Shown: one piece after another, positions 52,388 through 59,750 of the stretch
Position numbering within the stretch: the stretch's first letter is position 1
Layout: each line of letters opens with the position of its first letter
DNA from: Kitasatospora aureofaciens
GTDB lineage: Bacteria; Actinomycetota; Actinomycetes; Streptomycetales; Streptomycetaceae
Direction: 5' to 3'
Assembly (NCBI RefSeq): GCF_019192735.1
Contig: NZ_JAHTKP010000004.1
Location: 124,001 to 188,000, forward strand
Length of the DNA: 64,000 nucleotides
The notes under the pieces: model-generated
Database searches by the model: none
The model's input: only the letters and a program-made list of their open reading frames with translations
Told to the model about the DNA's origin: nothing
Position numbers and translations under genes: made by a program

Positions 52388-53236
52388 GTGACGGCCGGGC
52401 TTGCGGAATCCCCCGGGGCCGGCCGCGACGCGCGGCACGGCCCGCTGATCATCACCACCTTCGGCCTGTACGCGCGGGGCGAGGAGAACTGGCTCTCCGT
52501 CGCGTCGGTGGTCCGCCTCATGGGCGACCTCGGCGTCGAGCCGCCGGCCGTCCGCTCGTCGGTCTCCCGCCTCAAACGGCGCGGCGTCCTGGAGAGCGAG
52601 CGCCAGGCGGGCGCGGCCGGCTACTCCCTCGCGCCGTCGGTCCTGGAGACGCTCGCCGAGGGCGACGTCCGGATCTTCGAGCGCGTCCGGGCCGTCGCCG
52701 AGGACGGCTGGATCGTGGTGATCTTCTCCGTCCCCGAGTCCGAGCGCCAGAAGCGCCACGAACTCCGGACCACCCTGACCCAGCTCGGCTTCGGCACCGC
52801 CGCCCCCGGCGTGTGGGTCGCCTCCGGGAACCTGGCGGCCGAGACCCGCCGGACGCTGGAGCGCCGCGGGCTCTCCGCCTACGTCGACCTGTTCACCGGC
52901 GAGCACTACGGCTTCGGCGACCTCCGCTCGAAGGTCCGCGGCTGGTGGGACCTCGACGAACTCACCGAGCTGTACGCGGACTTCCTCGGGCGCTACCGCC
53001 CTGTCCTGGACAGGGCGAAGGCCTCCGGGCTGTCGCCGCTGGAGGCCTTCCAGGTCTACGTCCCGATGCTCACCCAGTGGCGCCGCCTGCCCTACCGCGA
53101 CCCGGGACTGCCGCTGTCGCTGCTCCCCCCGGGCTGGAACGGCGTGAGCGCCGGCGCCCTGTTCGACGAACTCAACGCCATGCTGAGCACCGGCGCCCGC
53201 GAACACGCCCTCGCGGTGATCCACTCGGACCGGTAG
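52388..53236 (+). CDS. PaaX-family transcriptional regulator
   Basis: The 282-aa protein has the N-terminal winged HTH LIITTFGLYARGEENWLSVA, then RLMGDLGVEPPAVRSSVSRL and a PaaX C-terminal domain (FRERVRAVAEDGWIVVIFSV-like segment, WWDLDELTELYADFL). PaaX proteins are repressors released by aryl-CoA thioesters, phenylacetyl-CoA in the type case. Here 2-aminobenzoyl- or salicylyl-CoA is the likely inducer. GAGGAGAG precedes the GTG. Confidence 0.92.
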   Translation: MTAGLAESPGAGRDARHGPLIITTFGLYARGEENWLSVASVVRLMGDLGVEPPAVRSSVSRLKRRGVLESERQAGAAGYSLAPSVLETLAEGDVRIFERVRAVAEDGWIVVIFSVPESERQKRHELRTTLTQLGFGTAAPGVWVASGNLAAETRRTLERRGLSAYVDLFTGEHYGFGDLRSKVRGWWDLDELTELYADFLGRYRPVLDRAKASGLSPLEAFQVYVPMLTQWRRLPYRDPGLPLSLLPPGWNGVSAGALFDELNAMLSTGAREHALAVIHSDR

Positions 53237-53368
53237 GCCTCCTCGGCCGGACCCGGTCAGCCCACCCCTCTGGCTGTCAAGGACGAGCCCAAGTCCTCGC
53301 ACACGTCTGCGATCGCGCCTGCGAACCGGCAGGTGAGCAGAAGATCAGGGGAACAGCAGTTCTTGCGA

Positions 53369-53393
53369 TGATCACCGGGAGGGTGATCATCCG
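53369..53393. promoter_or_regulatory. Perfect 10+10 bp operator upstream of secreted-protein operon
   Basis: GATGATCACC-N5-GGTGATCATC is an exact palindrome about 120 bp before the first gene of the secreted-protein series. No terminator-like U tract follows, and it lies where a regulator would bind. The GGTGATC half resembles the GTGATCGG repeats before the PaaX gene. Confidence 0.65.
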
Positions 53394-53511
53394 TTACTCC
53401 AACCTGCTCCTCCCACTTAGGCAGGGTGCTCACCCCCTGGGACCGGCCGCACGTGGCGGCCGACCGCTCCACGCGGCAGTCCCGGGGCCCACCCTTCGTC
53501 CTGGGAGGACC

Positions 53512-53994
53512 GTGTTCCCCTCACCCCCCATGCCCGGACGCCGCGGCCGCATCATCGCCGCCGCGGCCGGCGCCGCCTGTGTACTCGCCATCTCGACCGG
53601 CGCACCCGCCGTCGGCGCCCAGACCCCGGCCGACGAACCGGCCTGCACCGGTAAGGCGAGCCCGGAGATGCAGGTCACCGGCGGCACCGTCACCTGGTGC
53701 CCGACCGCCGCGGGTGGCCGGCTGACCTTCACCAACACCGGCCGCGCGTACCGCGACCTCTCCCTGGTGATCTACGACTGCGACGGCGGCAAGGCGCCCA
53801 ACGCCGACCTCAAGAAGTGCGCGCAGTCGATGAAGAGCATGGACGACGTCATGTGGCGGCAGATCAGGTCGAAGGAGAGCGTCCACGCCGACTTCGACAT
53901 CAAGAAGGGCTCCAACGCCCAGGTCTGGTGGACGGCCGACCGGACGGACCAGGCCACCGACCTCAAGCTCCTGGGGACGCCATGGAACTCCTGA
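53512..53994 (+). CDS. Small secreted protein 1 of five
   Basis: The 160-aa protein has a signal peptide of about 36 residues (GRIIAAAAGAACVLAISTGA core). The mature 124 residues contain three Cys pairs' worth of cysteines (ACTGK, VTWCPT, YDCDGG, KKCAQ) and alternate beta-strands. GTG 53512 has GGGAGG close by; ATG 53530 is possible. Its end overlaps the next gene by 13 nt. No family recognised. Confidence 0.82.
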   Translation: MFPSPPMPGRRGRIIAAAAGAACVLAISTGAPAVGAQTPADEPACTGKASPEMQVTGGTVTWCPTAAGGRLTFTNTGRAYRDLSLVIYDCDGGKAPNADLKKCAQSMKSMDDVMWRQIRSKESVHADFDIKKGSNAQVWWTADRTDQATDLKLLGTPWNS

Positions 53995-54578
53995 CCCGTT
54001 CGCGCGCGGCGCTCGCCGCCGCACTGCTCGTCGGCTCCGTCCCGCTGCTCGCCGCGCCGCAGAGTGCCGTGGCCCAGCAGCCCACCGTCGAGTGCGACGG
54101 CAAGTGGCACTTCGACCCGGTCGGCGACCCCGTCTTCAAGCGCGAGATCGCCGACAAGTTCACCCTCGACAACCGCAACGGGCCGGAACCTCTGGACCAG
54201 ACGGTGAAGACCAAGGAGTCCCTGACCAGGAAGTTCTCCCACAAGGTCGACCTGGGCTACGAGGTCGAGGCCGAGGCCAGCTCCAGCTTCGGCATCTTCT
54301 CGGCCAGTGTGAAGAGCAAGTTCTCCGCCTCCTACGGCTTCGCCTTCTCCGAGACCAACTCGGTGGAGAAGGAGACCGAGATCCGGCTGACCGCCGGCGC
54401 CGGGGTCGGCTACACGCGCTACGTCGGCATCGAGACCGTGCAGGTCACCGGCTACTACGAGCGGATCCTCGACTGCGACAAGAAGAGCCAGCGCTACCAG
54501 CGCATCGGCCCGGTCACCGAGGAGGCGCCCCTCAAGGGCAAGGCCGTGTGGACCGAGACCCTGCCCAACTCGAAGTGA
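53982..54578 (+). CDS. Secreted aerolysin-like beta-hairpin protein 2 of five
   Basis: The 198-aa protein has a signal peptide at residues 1-29. Residues about 75-145 contain long strands of alternating small polar and hydrophobic/aromatic residues (for example FSHKVDLGYEVEAEASSSFG, and SVKSKFSASYGFAFSETNSV). This is the pattern of the membrane-insertion and core sheet of aerolysin/ETX-MTX2 type pore-forming proteins. Two cysteines flank the core. A pore-forming or binding toxin is inferred from pattern only. It overlaps gene 1 by 13 nt. Confidence 0.82.
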   Translation: MELLTRSRAALAAALLVGSVPLLAAPQSAVAQQPTVECDGKWHFDPVGDPVFKREIADKFTLDNRNGPEPLDQTVKTKESLTRKFSHKVDLGYEVEAEASSSFGIFSASVKSKFSASYGFAFSETNSVEKETEIRLTAGAGVGYTRYVGIETVQVTGYYERILDCDKKSQRYQRIGPVTEEAPLKGKAVWTETLPNSK

Positions 54579-54589
54579 GGAGCAGCCAG

Positions 54590-55063
54590 ATGACCACAGC
54601 GACGATCGATCGCCCCCGCACCGGCCGAGGGGCGCGCCTGGCCAAGGCCGCCCTCGCGCTGGCCGGTGCGGCGGCACTCACCTGCGGCACGTCCGCCGCC
54701 GCCGACACGTCCCAGGGGAGCAACCCGCCCGGCGTGCACCTGCTGAACCCGGAGATGAAGAAGACCGACACGACGCCGTGCCCGGCGGGATGGCTGTGCC
54801 TCTACGGCGGCTTCGACTACTCGTACGGGGCGATCGCCGTCCTGCCCGGCAGCCAGGTCGAGAACATCGAGCGGATCAGGTTCACCAACGGCGGGTCCTT
54901 CACCGGGGGCGACGGGGTCTCCTCCTGGGTCAACAACTCCCCGGTGCGCTACTGCTGGTACGAGAGCACCGGGTTCCAGGGCAGCTCCCACGAGTTCGCG
55001 GCCTTCGGCAAGGAGGACCACATCAAGCCCAACGACGCGCTGAAGTCGTTCAAGCCGTGCTGA
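54590..55063 (+). CDS. Secreted peptidase-inhibitor I36 / beta-gamma-crystallin-like protein 3 of five
   Basis: The 157-aa protein has a signal peptide with a long basic n-region (TTATIDRPRTGRGARLAKAA, then a hydrophobic core). The mature domain has the I36/SMI pattern CPAGWLCLYGGFDYS, VSSWVNNSPVRYCWYES, and a closing Cys. Such proteins inhibit metalloproteases or bind calcium. GAGGAG precedes the ATG; it starts 11 nt after gene 2. Confidence 0.87.
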   Translation: MTTATIDRPRTGRGARLAKAALALAGAAALTCGTSAAADTSQGSNPPGVHLLNPEMKKTDTTPCPAGWLCLYGGFDYSYGAIAVLPGSQVENIERIRFTNGGSFTGGDGVSSWVNNSPVRYCWYESTGFQGSSHEFAAFGKEDHIKPNDALKSFKPC

Positions 55064-55103
55064 CCCCGGCTCCCGCCCTCTCCAGCCCCCGGAAGGAATG
55101 CCC

Positions 55104-55556
55104 GTGAGTCTCCCCCTCAAGCGCAGCGCGGCGGCCGTGGCCACCGCCGTGCTCGGGGTCGTCCTGACCGCCACCGGCGGCCAGGCCCACTCCGCCCCCG
55201 CCGCATCGGCGCCCGCCGCACGGGCCGCCGCCGACGCCACCGCCCAGGTGGACCGGCTGTGGGCGGTCGACGGCGACGACCAGAAGGTGCCCAGCGGCAA
55301 GAAGGCGCCGGTCCGCCTCAAGGTCCAGGCCGTCGACAAGAACCGCAAGGCGGTCAAGGGCGCCACCATCAGGTTCTCCACCCCGGGCCCCGGCCTGAAG
55401 TTCCCGGACGGCACGGACGACGCCTCCGTCGTCACCGACCAGGACGGCTACGCGACCGCGCCCGACCTGACCGCCGCCGGTCACGCCGGGCCGGATCTTG
55501 TGACCGCCAGCGCCGGCGACAAGGCCCAGGTCGCCTTCGCGATCACCATCACCTGA
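55104..55556 (+). CDS. Secreted Ig-like (Big_1-type) protein 4 of five
   Basis: The 150-aa protein has a signal peptide (about 30 residues). A single Ig-like domain follows with APVRLKVQAVDKNRKAVKGA, VTDQDGYATAPDL and a final strand, as in invasin-type Big_1 repeats. GTG 55104 was preferred over ATG 55098, which lies directly on the GGAAGGA ribosome site. It probably serves surface binding or as a companion to the other exported proteins. Confidence 0.83.
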   Translation: MSLPLKRSAAAVATAVLGVVLTATGGQAHSAPAASAPAARAAADATAQVDRLWAVDGDDQKVPSGKKAPVRLKVQAVDKNRKAVKGATIRFSTPGPGLKFPDGTDDASVVTDQDGYATAPDLTAAGHAGPDLVTASAGDKAQVAFAITIT

Positions 55557-55600
55557 TGCCTACCCAGGAGTCCGCGAACCCCGTGAAGCCCGGAGATCCC

Positions 55601-55915
55601 GTGAACGAATCCCCCGTCCGCTCGCCCCGGCGCTACCTCGGCCGCGCCGTCCTCGGCGCCGCGGCCACCGTGCTGCTCGCGTGCGCCGGCACCGTGGCCG
55701 CCACGGCCGACACGACCCCGGCGTCGACACCCGCGGCCGCCAAGCCGCAGGCCGTCCCGCACTGGGAGTACCGCTGGGCCATCGCCCAGCCCGGCGGCAA
55801 GAACGTCGGTGACCTGGAGAAGCTCGGCAAGGAGGGCTGGGAGGTGGTGGCCCCGGTGAACCCCTACACCGGAGACCGCTGGAACTTCCTCCTGAAGCGC
55901 CAACTGCCCGACTGA
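55601..55915 (+). CDS. Secreted small protein 5 of five (DUF4177-like)
   Basis: The 104-aa protein has a signal peptide (RYLGRAVLGAAATVLLACAG core) and a short mature domain, WEYRWAIAQPG...LGKEGWEVVAPV...FLLKR. This is reminiscent of DUF4177-type domains with an E-G-W-E-V-V core. GTG 55601 has GGAG five nt upstream; an ATG at 55556 overlapping the previous stop would add 15 residues. A perfect terminator 28 bp later closes the operon. Confidence 0.8.
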   Translation: MNESPVRSPRRYLGRAVLGAAATVLLACAGTVAATADTTPASTPAAAKPQAVPHWEYRWAIAQPGGKNVGDLEKLGKEGWEVVAPVNPYTGDRWNFLLKRQLPD

Positions 55916-55942
55916 TCCGCTGATCCGCGCGACAACCCGATG

Positions 55943-55975
55943 ACGGCCTCCTCCCGCAAGCCGGGAGGAGGCCGT
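55943..55975 (+). terminator. Perfect 14-bp stem terminator of the secreted-protein operon
   Basis: Positions 55943-55956 pair exactly with 55962-55975 around the loop CAAGC. A potential start at 55940 for the next gene would place this hairpin in its coding sequence, which argues for a later start there. Confidence 0.88.
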
Positions 55976-56056
55976 TCGCCGTCGGCGCGGTGGTACCGAT
56001 TCGGGCACTTTAGGGTGGAGATGTTCCGCTATGGCCGGTGCCGGGAGGTGGGCGAG

Positions 56057-57457
56057 GTGATCCGTGGGGTCCACCTGGAGGCGCAGTGGCGGCGGGAGGC
56101 GCTGCGGACGAACCTGTGGGTCGTGCCGATCCTGGAGGTCGTGCTCGCCGGGGTGCTGTTCGTGGCCACCCTGGCCCTGGACAAGGCCGCGTACCGGGGG
56201 GACCTGGGGCTGCCGTCCTGGGTGATCAGCGGGACGGCCGACGCCGCTCGGCAGATTCTCGCCGCGATCGCCGCGGCGCTGATCACGGTCGTGGGCGTGG
56301 TCTTCTCGATCATGATCGTGACGCTGACGCTGGCCTCCACCCAGTTCGGCCCGCGAATGCTGCGGACCTTCATCCGGGACCGCACCACCCAGCTCACACT
56401 GGGCACCTTCGTCGGGACGTTCGCCTATGCGATCCTCTCGCTCGTCGTCATCGGACCGGGCTCGCACGGCGACTTCGTGCCGCACCTGTCGATCACCGTG
56501 TGCATGGTCCTGGTGATGGCGGACCTGGCCATCCTGATCTACTTCATCCACCACATCGCCACCTCCATCCAGCTGCCCCGGGTGATCGCCAGCATCGCGG
56601 CGGAGCTGTCCGAGGCGATCGAGGCGGGCGCGGGCGAGCCGGAGCCGGTCGGCGCGCTCGCACGGGGGCCCAGCGTGGCGGAGCTGAACGTCCGGCTCGA
56701 CACCTCGGGGGCGACCGTCCCGGCGCCGGCCAGCGGCTACCTGCAGTTCGTCCGACACCGCACGCTGGTGCGGATGGCGGCGGGGCTCGACGCCGTCATC
56801 CGGCTGGACCACCGGCCCGGGCACTTCCTGGTCCAGGGGCACCAGCTGGCCACCGTCTGGCCCGCCGAGGCGGCGCCCGAGGTGGCCCGCAGCTTCGCCC
56901 GCGCCCACATCACCGGCTCGTCCCGCACGCTCGCCCAGGACATCGCCTTCGCCGTCGACCAGCTCGTGGAGATCGCCATCCGGGCGCTCTCCAGCGCGGT
57001 GAACGACACCTTCACCGCGCTGACCTGCGTCGACTGGCTCGGCGAGGGCCTGTGCCGGATCGCCGCCCGCTGGAGCCCGAACCCCGTCCACCGCGACGAG
57101 GACGGATACATCCGGGTGATGACCGTCCCCGTCAGCTACGAGCGGCTGGTCCAGCGCGCCTTCGAGAAGATCCGCCAGGCCGCCCACGGCATGCCGGCCG
57201 TCCTGATCCGCCAGCTCGACGCGCTCGCCGAGATCATGGCGGAGACCACGACCGAGCGGCAGCGCCGGGTGCTCCTCGTCCAGGCCGAGATGATCGAACG
57301 CCTCAACCGGGAGTCGGTGGCCGAGGCCGCCGACCGCGAGGACGTCCGCCGCCGCTACCTGGCCGTCCTGGCCGCGTACGCGCAGGCGCAGGCGCAGGCG
57401 CAGGCGCAGGCACAGGCACAGGCACAGGCTCAGGCACAGGCGGGCAATGAGGCCTGA
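56057..57457 (+). CDS. DUF2254-family membrane protein
   Basis: The 466-aa protein has four membrane spans in the first 200 residues (LWVVPILEVVLAGVLFVATL, then ITVVGVVFSIMIVTLTLAST, and two more). The DUF2254 signature S-T-Q-F-G-P-R-M-L is followed by a soluble domain of about 260 residues. It ends in ten Ala-Gln repeats. GTG 56057 has GGGAGG 8 nt upstream; TTTAGGGT near 56011 may be a -10. ATG 56021 is an alternative start. Function unknown. Confidence 0.85.
   Translation: MIRGVHLEAQWRREALRTNLWVVPILEVVLAGVLFVATLALDKAAYRGDLGLPSWVISGTADAARQILAAIAAALITVVGVVFSIMIVTLTLASTQFGPRMLRTFIRDRTTQLTLGTFVGTFAYAILSLVVIGPGSHGDFVPHLSITVCMVLVMADLAILIYFIHHIATSIQLPRVIASIAAELSEAIEAGAGEPEPVGALARGPSVAELNVRLDTSGATVPAPASGYLQFVRHRTLVRMAAGLDAVIRLDHRPGHFLVQGHQLATVWPAEAAPEVARSFARAHITGSSRTLAQDIAFAVDQLVEIAIRALSSAVNDTFTALTCVDWLGEGLCRIAARWSPNPVHRDEDGYIRVMTVPVSYERLVQRAFEKIRQAAHGMPAVLIRQLDALAEIMAETTTERQRRVLLVQAEMIERLNRESVAEAADREDVRRRYLAVLAAYAQAQAQAQAQAQAQAQAQAQAGNEA
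57380..57439 (+). repeat. 6-bp repeat encoding (Ala-Gln)x10
   Basis: Ten 6-bp units GCGCAG/GCACAG/GCTCAG form the C-terminal tail of the DUF2254 protein. Mixed third bases show an older expansion, yet the first five units are identical and could slip. Confidence 0.92.
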
Positions 57458-57510
57458 CGTCATGTCATGCGAATGCCATCGCTCGTGCGGGTGAATTTCC
57501 GCTGCTGGGG

Positions 57511-58317
57511 GTGAGGATGCGGCCGCGGGGCATGATCGTAGCCGGGGTGCCTGTGACCGTGATCCGGGGACGGGACGGGAGGCGGGGTGTGGGCGAGTTC
57601 GCTCGGCTGAGGCTGCTCGACGGGTTCGCGCTCGACTGCGGCGCGAAGCCGGTGTATCTGACCAGGACGCTGCAACGGCTGCTCGCGTTCGTCGCGCTGC
57701 GGCGGGAGGCGCACCGGGCGGTGGTGGCGGGCACGCTGTGGCCGGAGTCGGACGAGGCCAAGGCCTTCGGCCGGCTGCGCACCGCGCTGTGGCGCCTGCA
57801 GCAGTCCGGGGCGCCGGTGCTCGCCGCCGACGGCGAGACGCTGCGGCTGCACGCGTCGGTGCGCGTCGACGTCGACGAGCTGCTGCGCAGCGTCCGCGAT
57901 TGCGGAGCGGGCGACCACCGCGCGCTGTACAGCGGCGGGCCGCGCGAGCTGCTGCCGGGCTGGTACGACGACTGGGTGCTGCTGGAACGGGAGCGGCTGC
58001 GCCAGCTCTACCTGCACGCGATGGAGAAGCTGGCGCTGCGCGACCTGCGGGCCGGGGACTTCGCGGGCGCGATGGAGGCGGTGCTCGTCGCGCTGCGCGC
58101 CGAGCCGCTGCGGGAGAGCCCGCACCGGCTGCTGCTGGAGATCCACCTCGCCGAGGGCAACTACAGCGAGGCGATCCACACCTACCACGCGTACCGGATC
58201 CTGCTGAGCCGCGAGCTGGGGGTGAACCCGTCCCCGGGGATGCGGCGACTGCTGGACGCGGCCGTCGAGGCGGCCCCCGGCGCGGACGGCGAGGCCGCCC
58301 GCGCCCGGTTCGCCTAG
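57511..58317 (+). CDS. SARP/BTAD-family transcriptional activator
   Basis: The 268-aa protein has an OmpR-like winged HTH at residues about 30-105 (LRLLDGFALDCGAKPVYLTR, then LAGTLWPES-like ATLWPE motif VVAGTLWPESDEAKAFGRLR). The BTAD helical domain covers about 120-255 (LYLHAMEKLALRDLRAGDFA, YHAYRILLSRELGVNPS). SARP genes often activate linked biosynthetic or contractile-injection clusters in Streptomyces. Its stop shares CTAG with the stop of the converging DUF6519 gene. The start could be GTG 57511, or ATG 57517 or 57532. Confidence 0.88.
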   Translation: MRMRPRGMIVAGVPVTVIRGRDGRRGVGEFARLRLLDGFALDCGAKPVYLTRTLQRLLAFVALRREAHRAVVAGTLWPESDEAKAFGRLRTALWRLQQSGAPVLAADGETLRLHASVRVDVDELLRSVRDCGAGDHRALYSGGPRELLPGWYDDWVLLERERLRQLYLHAMEKLALRDLRAGDFAGAMEAVLVALRAEPLRESPHRLLLEIHLAEGNYSEAIHTYHAYRILLSRELGVNPSPGMRRLLDAAVEAAPGADGEAARARFA

Positions 58318-59693
58318 CTTCCCAGGGGGTGGAAGGTCTTGCGCGGGGACGGGTCGACGGTCGAACCGTTGACGTAGGCGAGTGGCGCGTATTGGTAGCG
58401 CACGCCGTCGGGGTCGACGGCGGCCGGGCCGTCCGGGCCCTGTGGCCAGAGGACGTCGCCGGTGGCGGTGCGGGCCGGGACGAGCCAGTGGTCGCCGCGG
58501 CGGTAGGTGCCCTTCTTGGCGCCCTGGCCGGGCTGGAACCAGATCTGGATGCCGTCCTCCAGGTCCAGCCAGACGCCCTCGACCAGCGGGAGGGCGCCGT
58601 CGTCGGCGAGGGGGGCCGTCGGGCGCTGGTCCCAGCGGCGCAGGAAGGGGTGCGCGCCGAGCCCGCAGTCCTCGTCGCCGTCCTGCCGGTCGAGGGTGAC
58701 CAGCAGGTCGACGGCGTCGATCGCGAGGACCTGCCGCAGCCGGGGTGCCGGGCGCGGCGGGTCGGTGAGCACCACGTCGTCGGCCACGTGCCCGGCGATC
58801 GTGTCGTCGACGAGCTCCACCCAGTCGCCGACCTCCAGGCCGAGCTTGCCGTCCCGGCCCAGGGCGGTGACGGTGGCCACCGCGCCGTGGAGCGACGCGA
58901 TCGGGAACACCACGGACGCGTTCTCCCGGGACCACGTGAAGGTGGCGCCGGCGAGGGTGCCGCGGCGCCTGTTCGTGGTCCCGGCGGGCCAGGCGGGGCC
59001 GCCGGTGTGCACCTCGATCCGGTACAGCTGGTTCTCGGGGCCGCGGAACCGGCTGTCCGGCGGTAGCTGGCACCGGACCTCCGAGGGGGCGGGCGGGTGC
59101 TTGGCCCGGGCCCGCAGTTGGCCGGTCGGGCGGAAGGCGGCCAGCCGGGTGGAGAACTCCGTCAGCGCGTCCGCCGTGGTGGTGGCGGCCACCGGGAGCG
59201 CGGCCACCTGCCAGACGGTCTTCGCCCGGGCGGCGGTGTCGGGGCCGGGGTCGCCGAGCGCGACCTCGCGGATCGCCGGGTCCTGGAGGGCGGTGATCAG
59301 CCGCTCCCACACCCGCAGGTACACCACGAAGGGCTTGTCCTGCGGCAGTTGGGCGGTGGGATCGGTCGGGTCGAGGGGCAGGTCCGGCTGGGTCCAGTAG
59401 GTGGCGTCGGCCTCGTTCTCGAGCAGGATGCCGTCGACGTACAGGCGTCCCGCCGAGATCTTCAGGTCCTCCTGCGGCTTCCGGCCGCTGACGGCGTCGA
59501 TCGCGAAGCCGCCCCCGACGGCCGGTGCCGCGGCGGGCCCGAGGAGGTCGGCGATCGTGGTGCGCAGCTGGTGCAGCAGGAGGGCGCCCTGCTCGTTGAG
59601 GTCGGCGTCGAGCTGGACCCGGCCCTGCTGGGCGAGCACCGCCGAGTAGTGCTTGCGCGGGTCGAAGGTCGTCCGCGAGAAGTCGCCTTGCAT
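58314..59693 (-). CDS. DUF6519 phage-tail-associated protein
   Basis: The 459-aa protein begins MQGDFSRTTFDPRKHYSAVL and continues QQGRVQLDADLNEQ, the DUF6519 signature found at the end of TIGR02243-type baseplate operons in actinobacteria and myxobacteria. It is probably a tail-fibre or baseplate accessory protein. AGGAGAC precedes the ATG. It is the last gene of the minus-strand tail operon and converges on the SARP gene with shared stop bases. Confidence 0.88.
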   Translation of the reverse strand: MQGDFSRTTFDPRKHYSAVLAQQGRVQLDADLNEQGALLLHQLRTTIADLLGPAAAPAVGGGFAIDAVSGRKPQEDLKISAGRLYVDGILLENEADATYWTQPDLPLDPTDPTAQLPQDKPFVVYLRVWERLITALQDPAIREVALGDPGPDTAARAKTVWQVAALPVAATTTADALTEFSTRLAAFRPTGQLRARAKHPPAPSEVRCQLPPDSRFRGPENQLYRIEVHTGGPAWPAGTTNRRRGTLAGATFTWSRENASVVFPIASLHGAVATVTALGRDGKLGLEVGDWVELVDDTIAGHVADDVVLTDPPRPAPRLRQVLAIDAVDLLVTLDRQDGDEDCGLGAHPFLRRWDQRPTAPLADDGALPLVEGVWLDLEDGIQIWFQPGQGAKKGTYRRGDHWLVPARTATGDVLWPQGPDGPAAVDPDGVRYQYAPLAYVNGSTVDPSPRKTFHPLGS

Positions 59694-59726
59694 GGTTGTC
59701 TCCTGGGTAACGATCTAGGTCAAGAT

Positions 59727-59750
59727 CTACGTCACGAGCTACGTCACGAG
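59727..59750. repeat. 12-bp tandem repeat duplicating a stop codon
   Basis: CTACGTCACGAG is repeated at 59727-59738 and 59739-59750. Read on the minus strand the tail gene ends at TAG, then 12 nt later in frame another TAG, and a third (diverged copy) 12 nt later. Confidence 0.85.

Noticed and set aside
55940..56056. Longer start for the DUF2254 gene at 55940
   Set aside because: It would place the perfect terminator hairpin 55943-55975 inside the coding sequence; a later GTG has a proper ribosome site.
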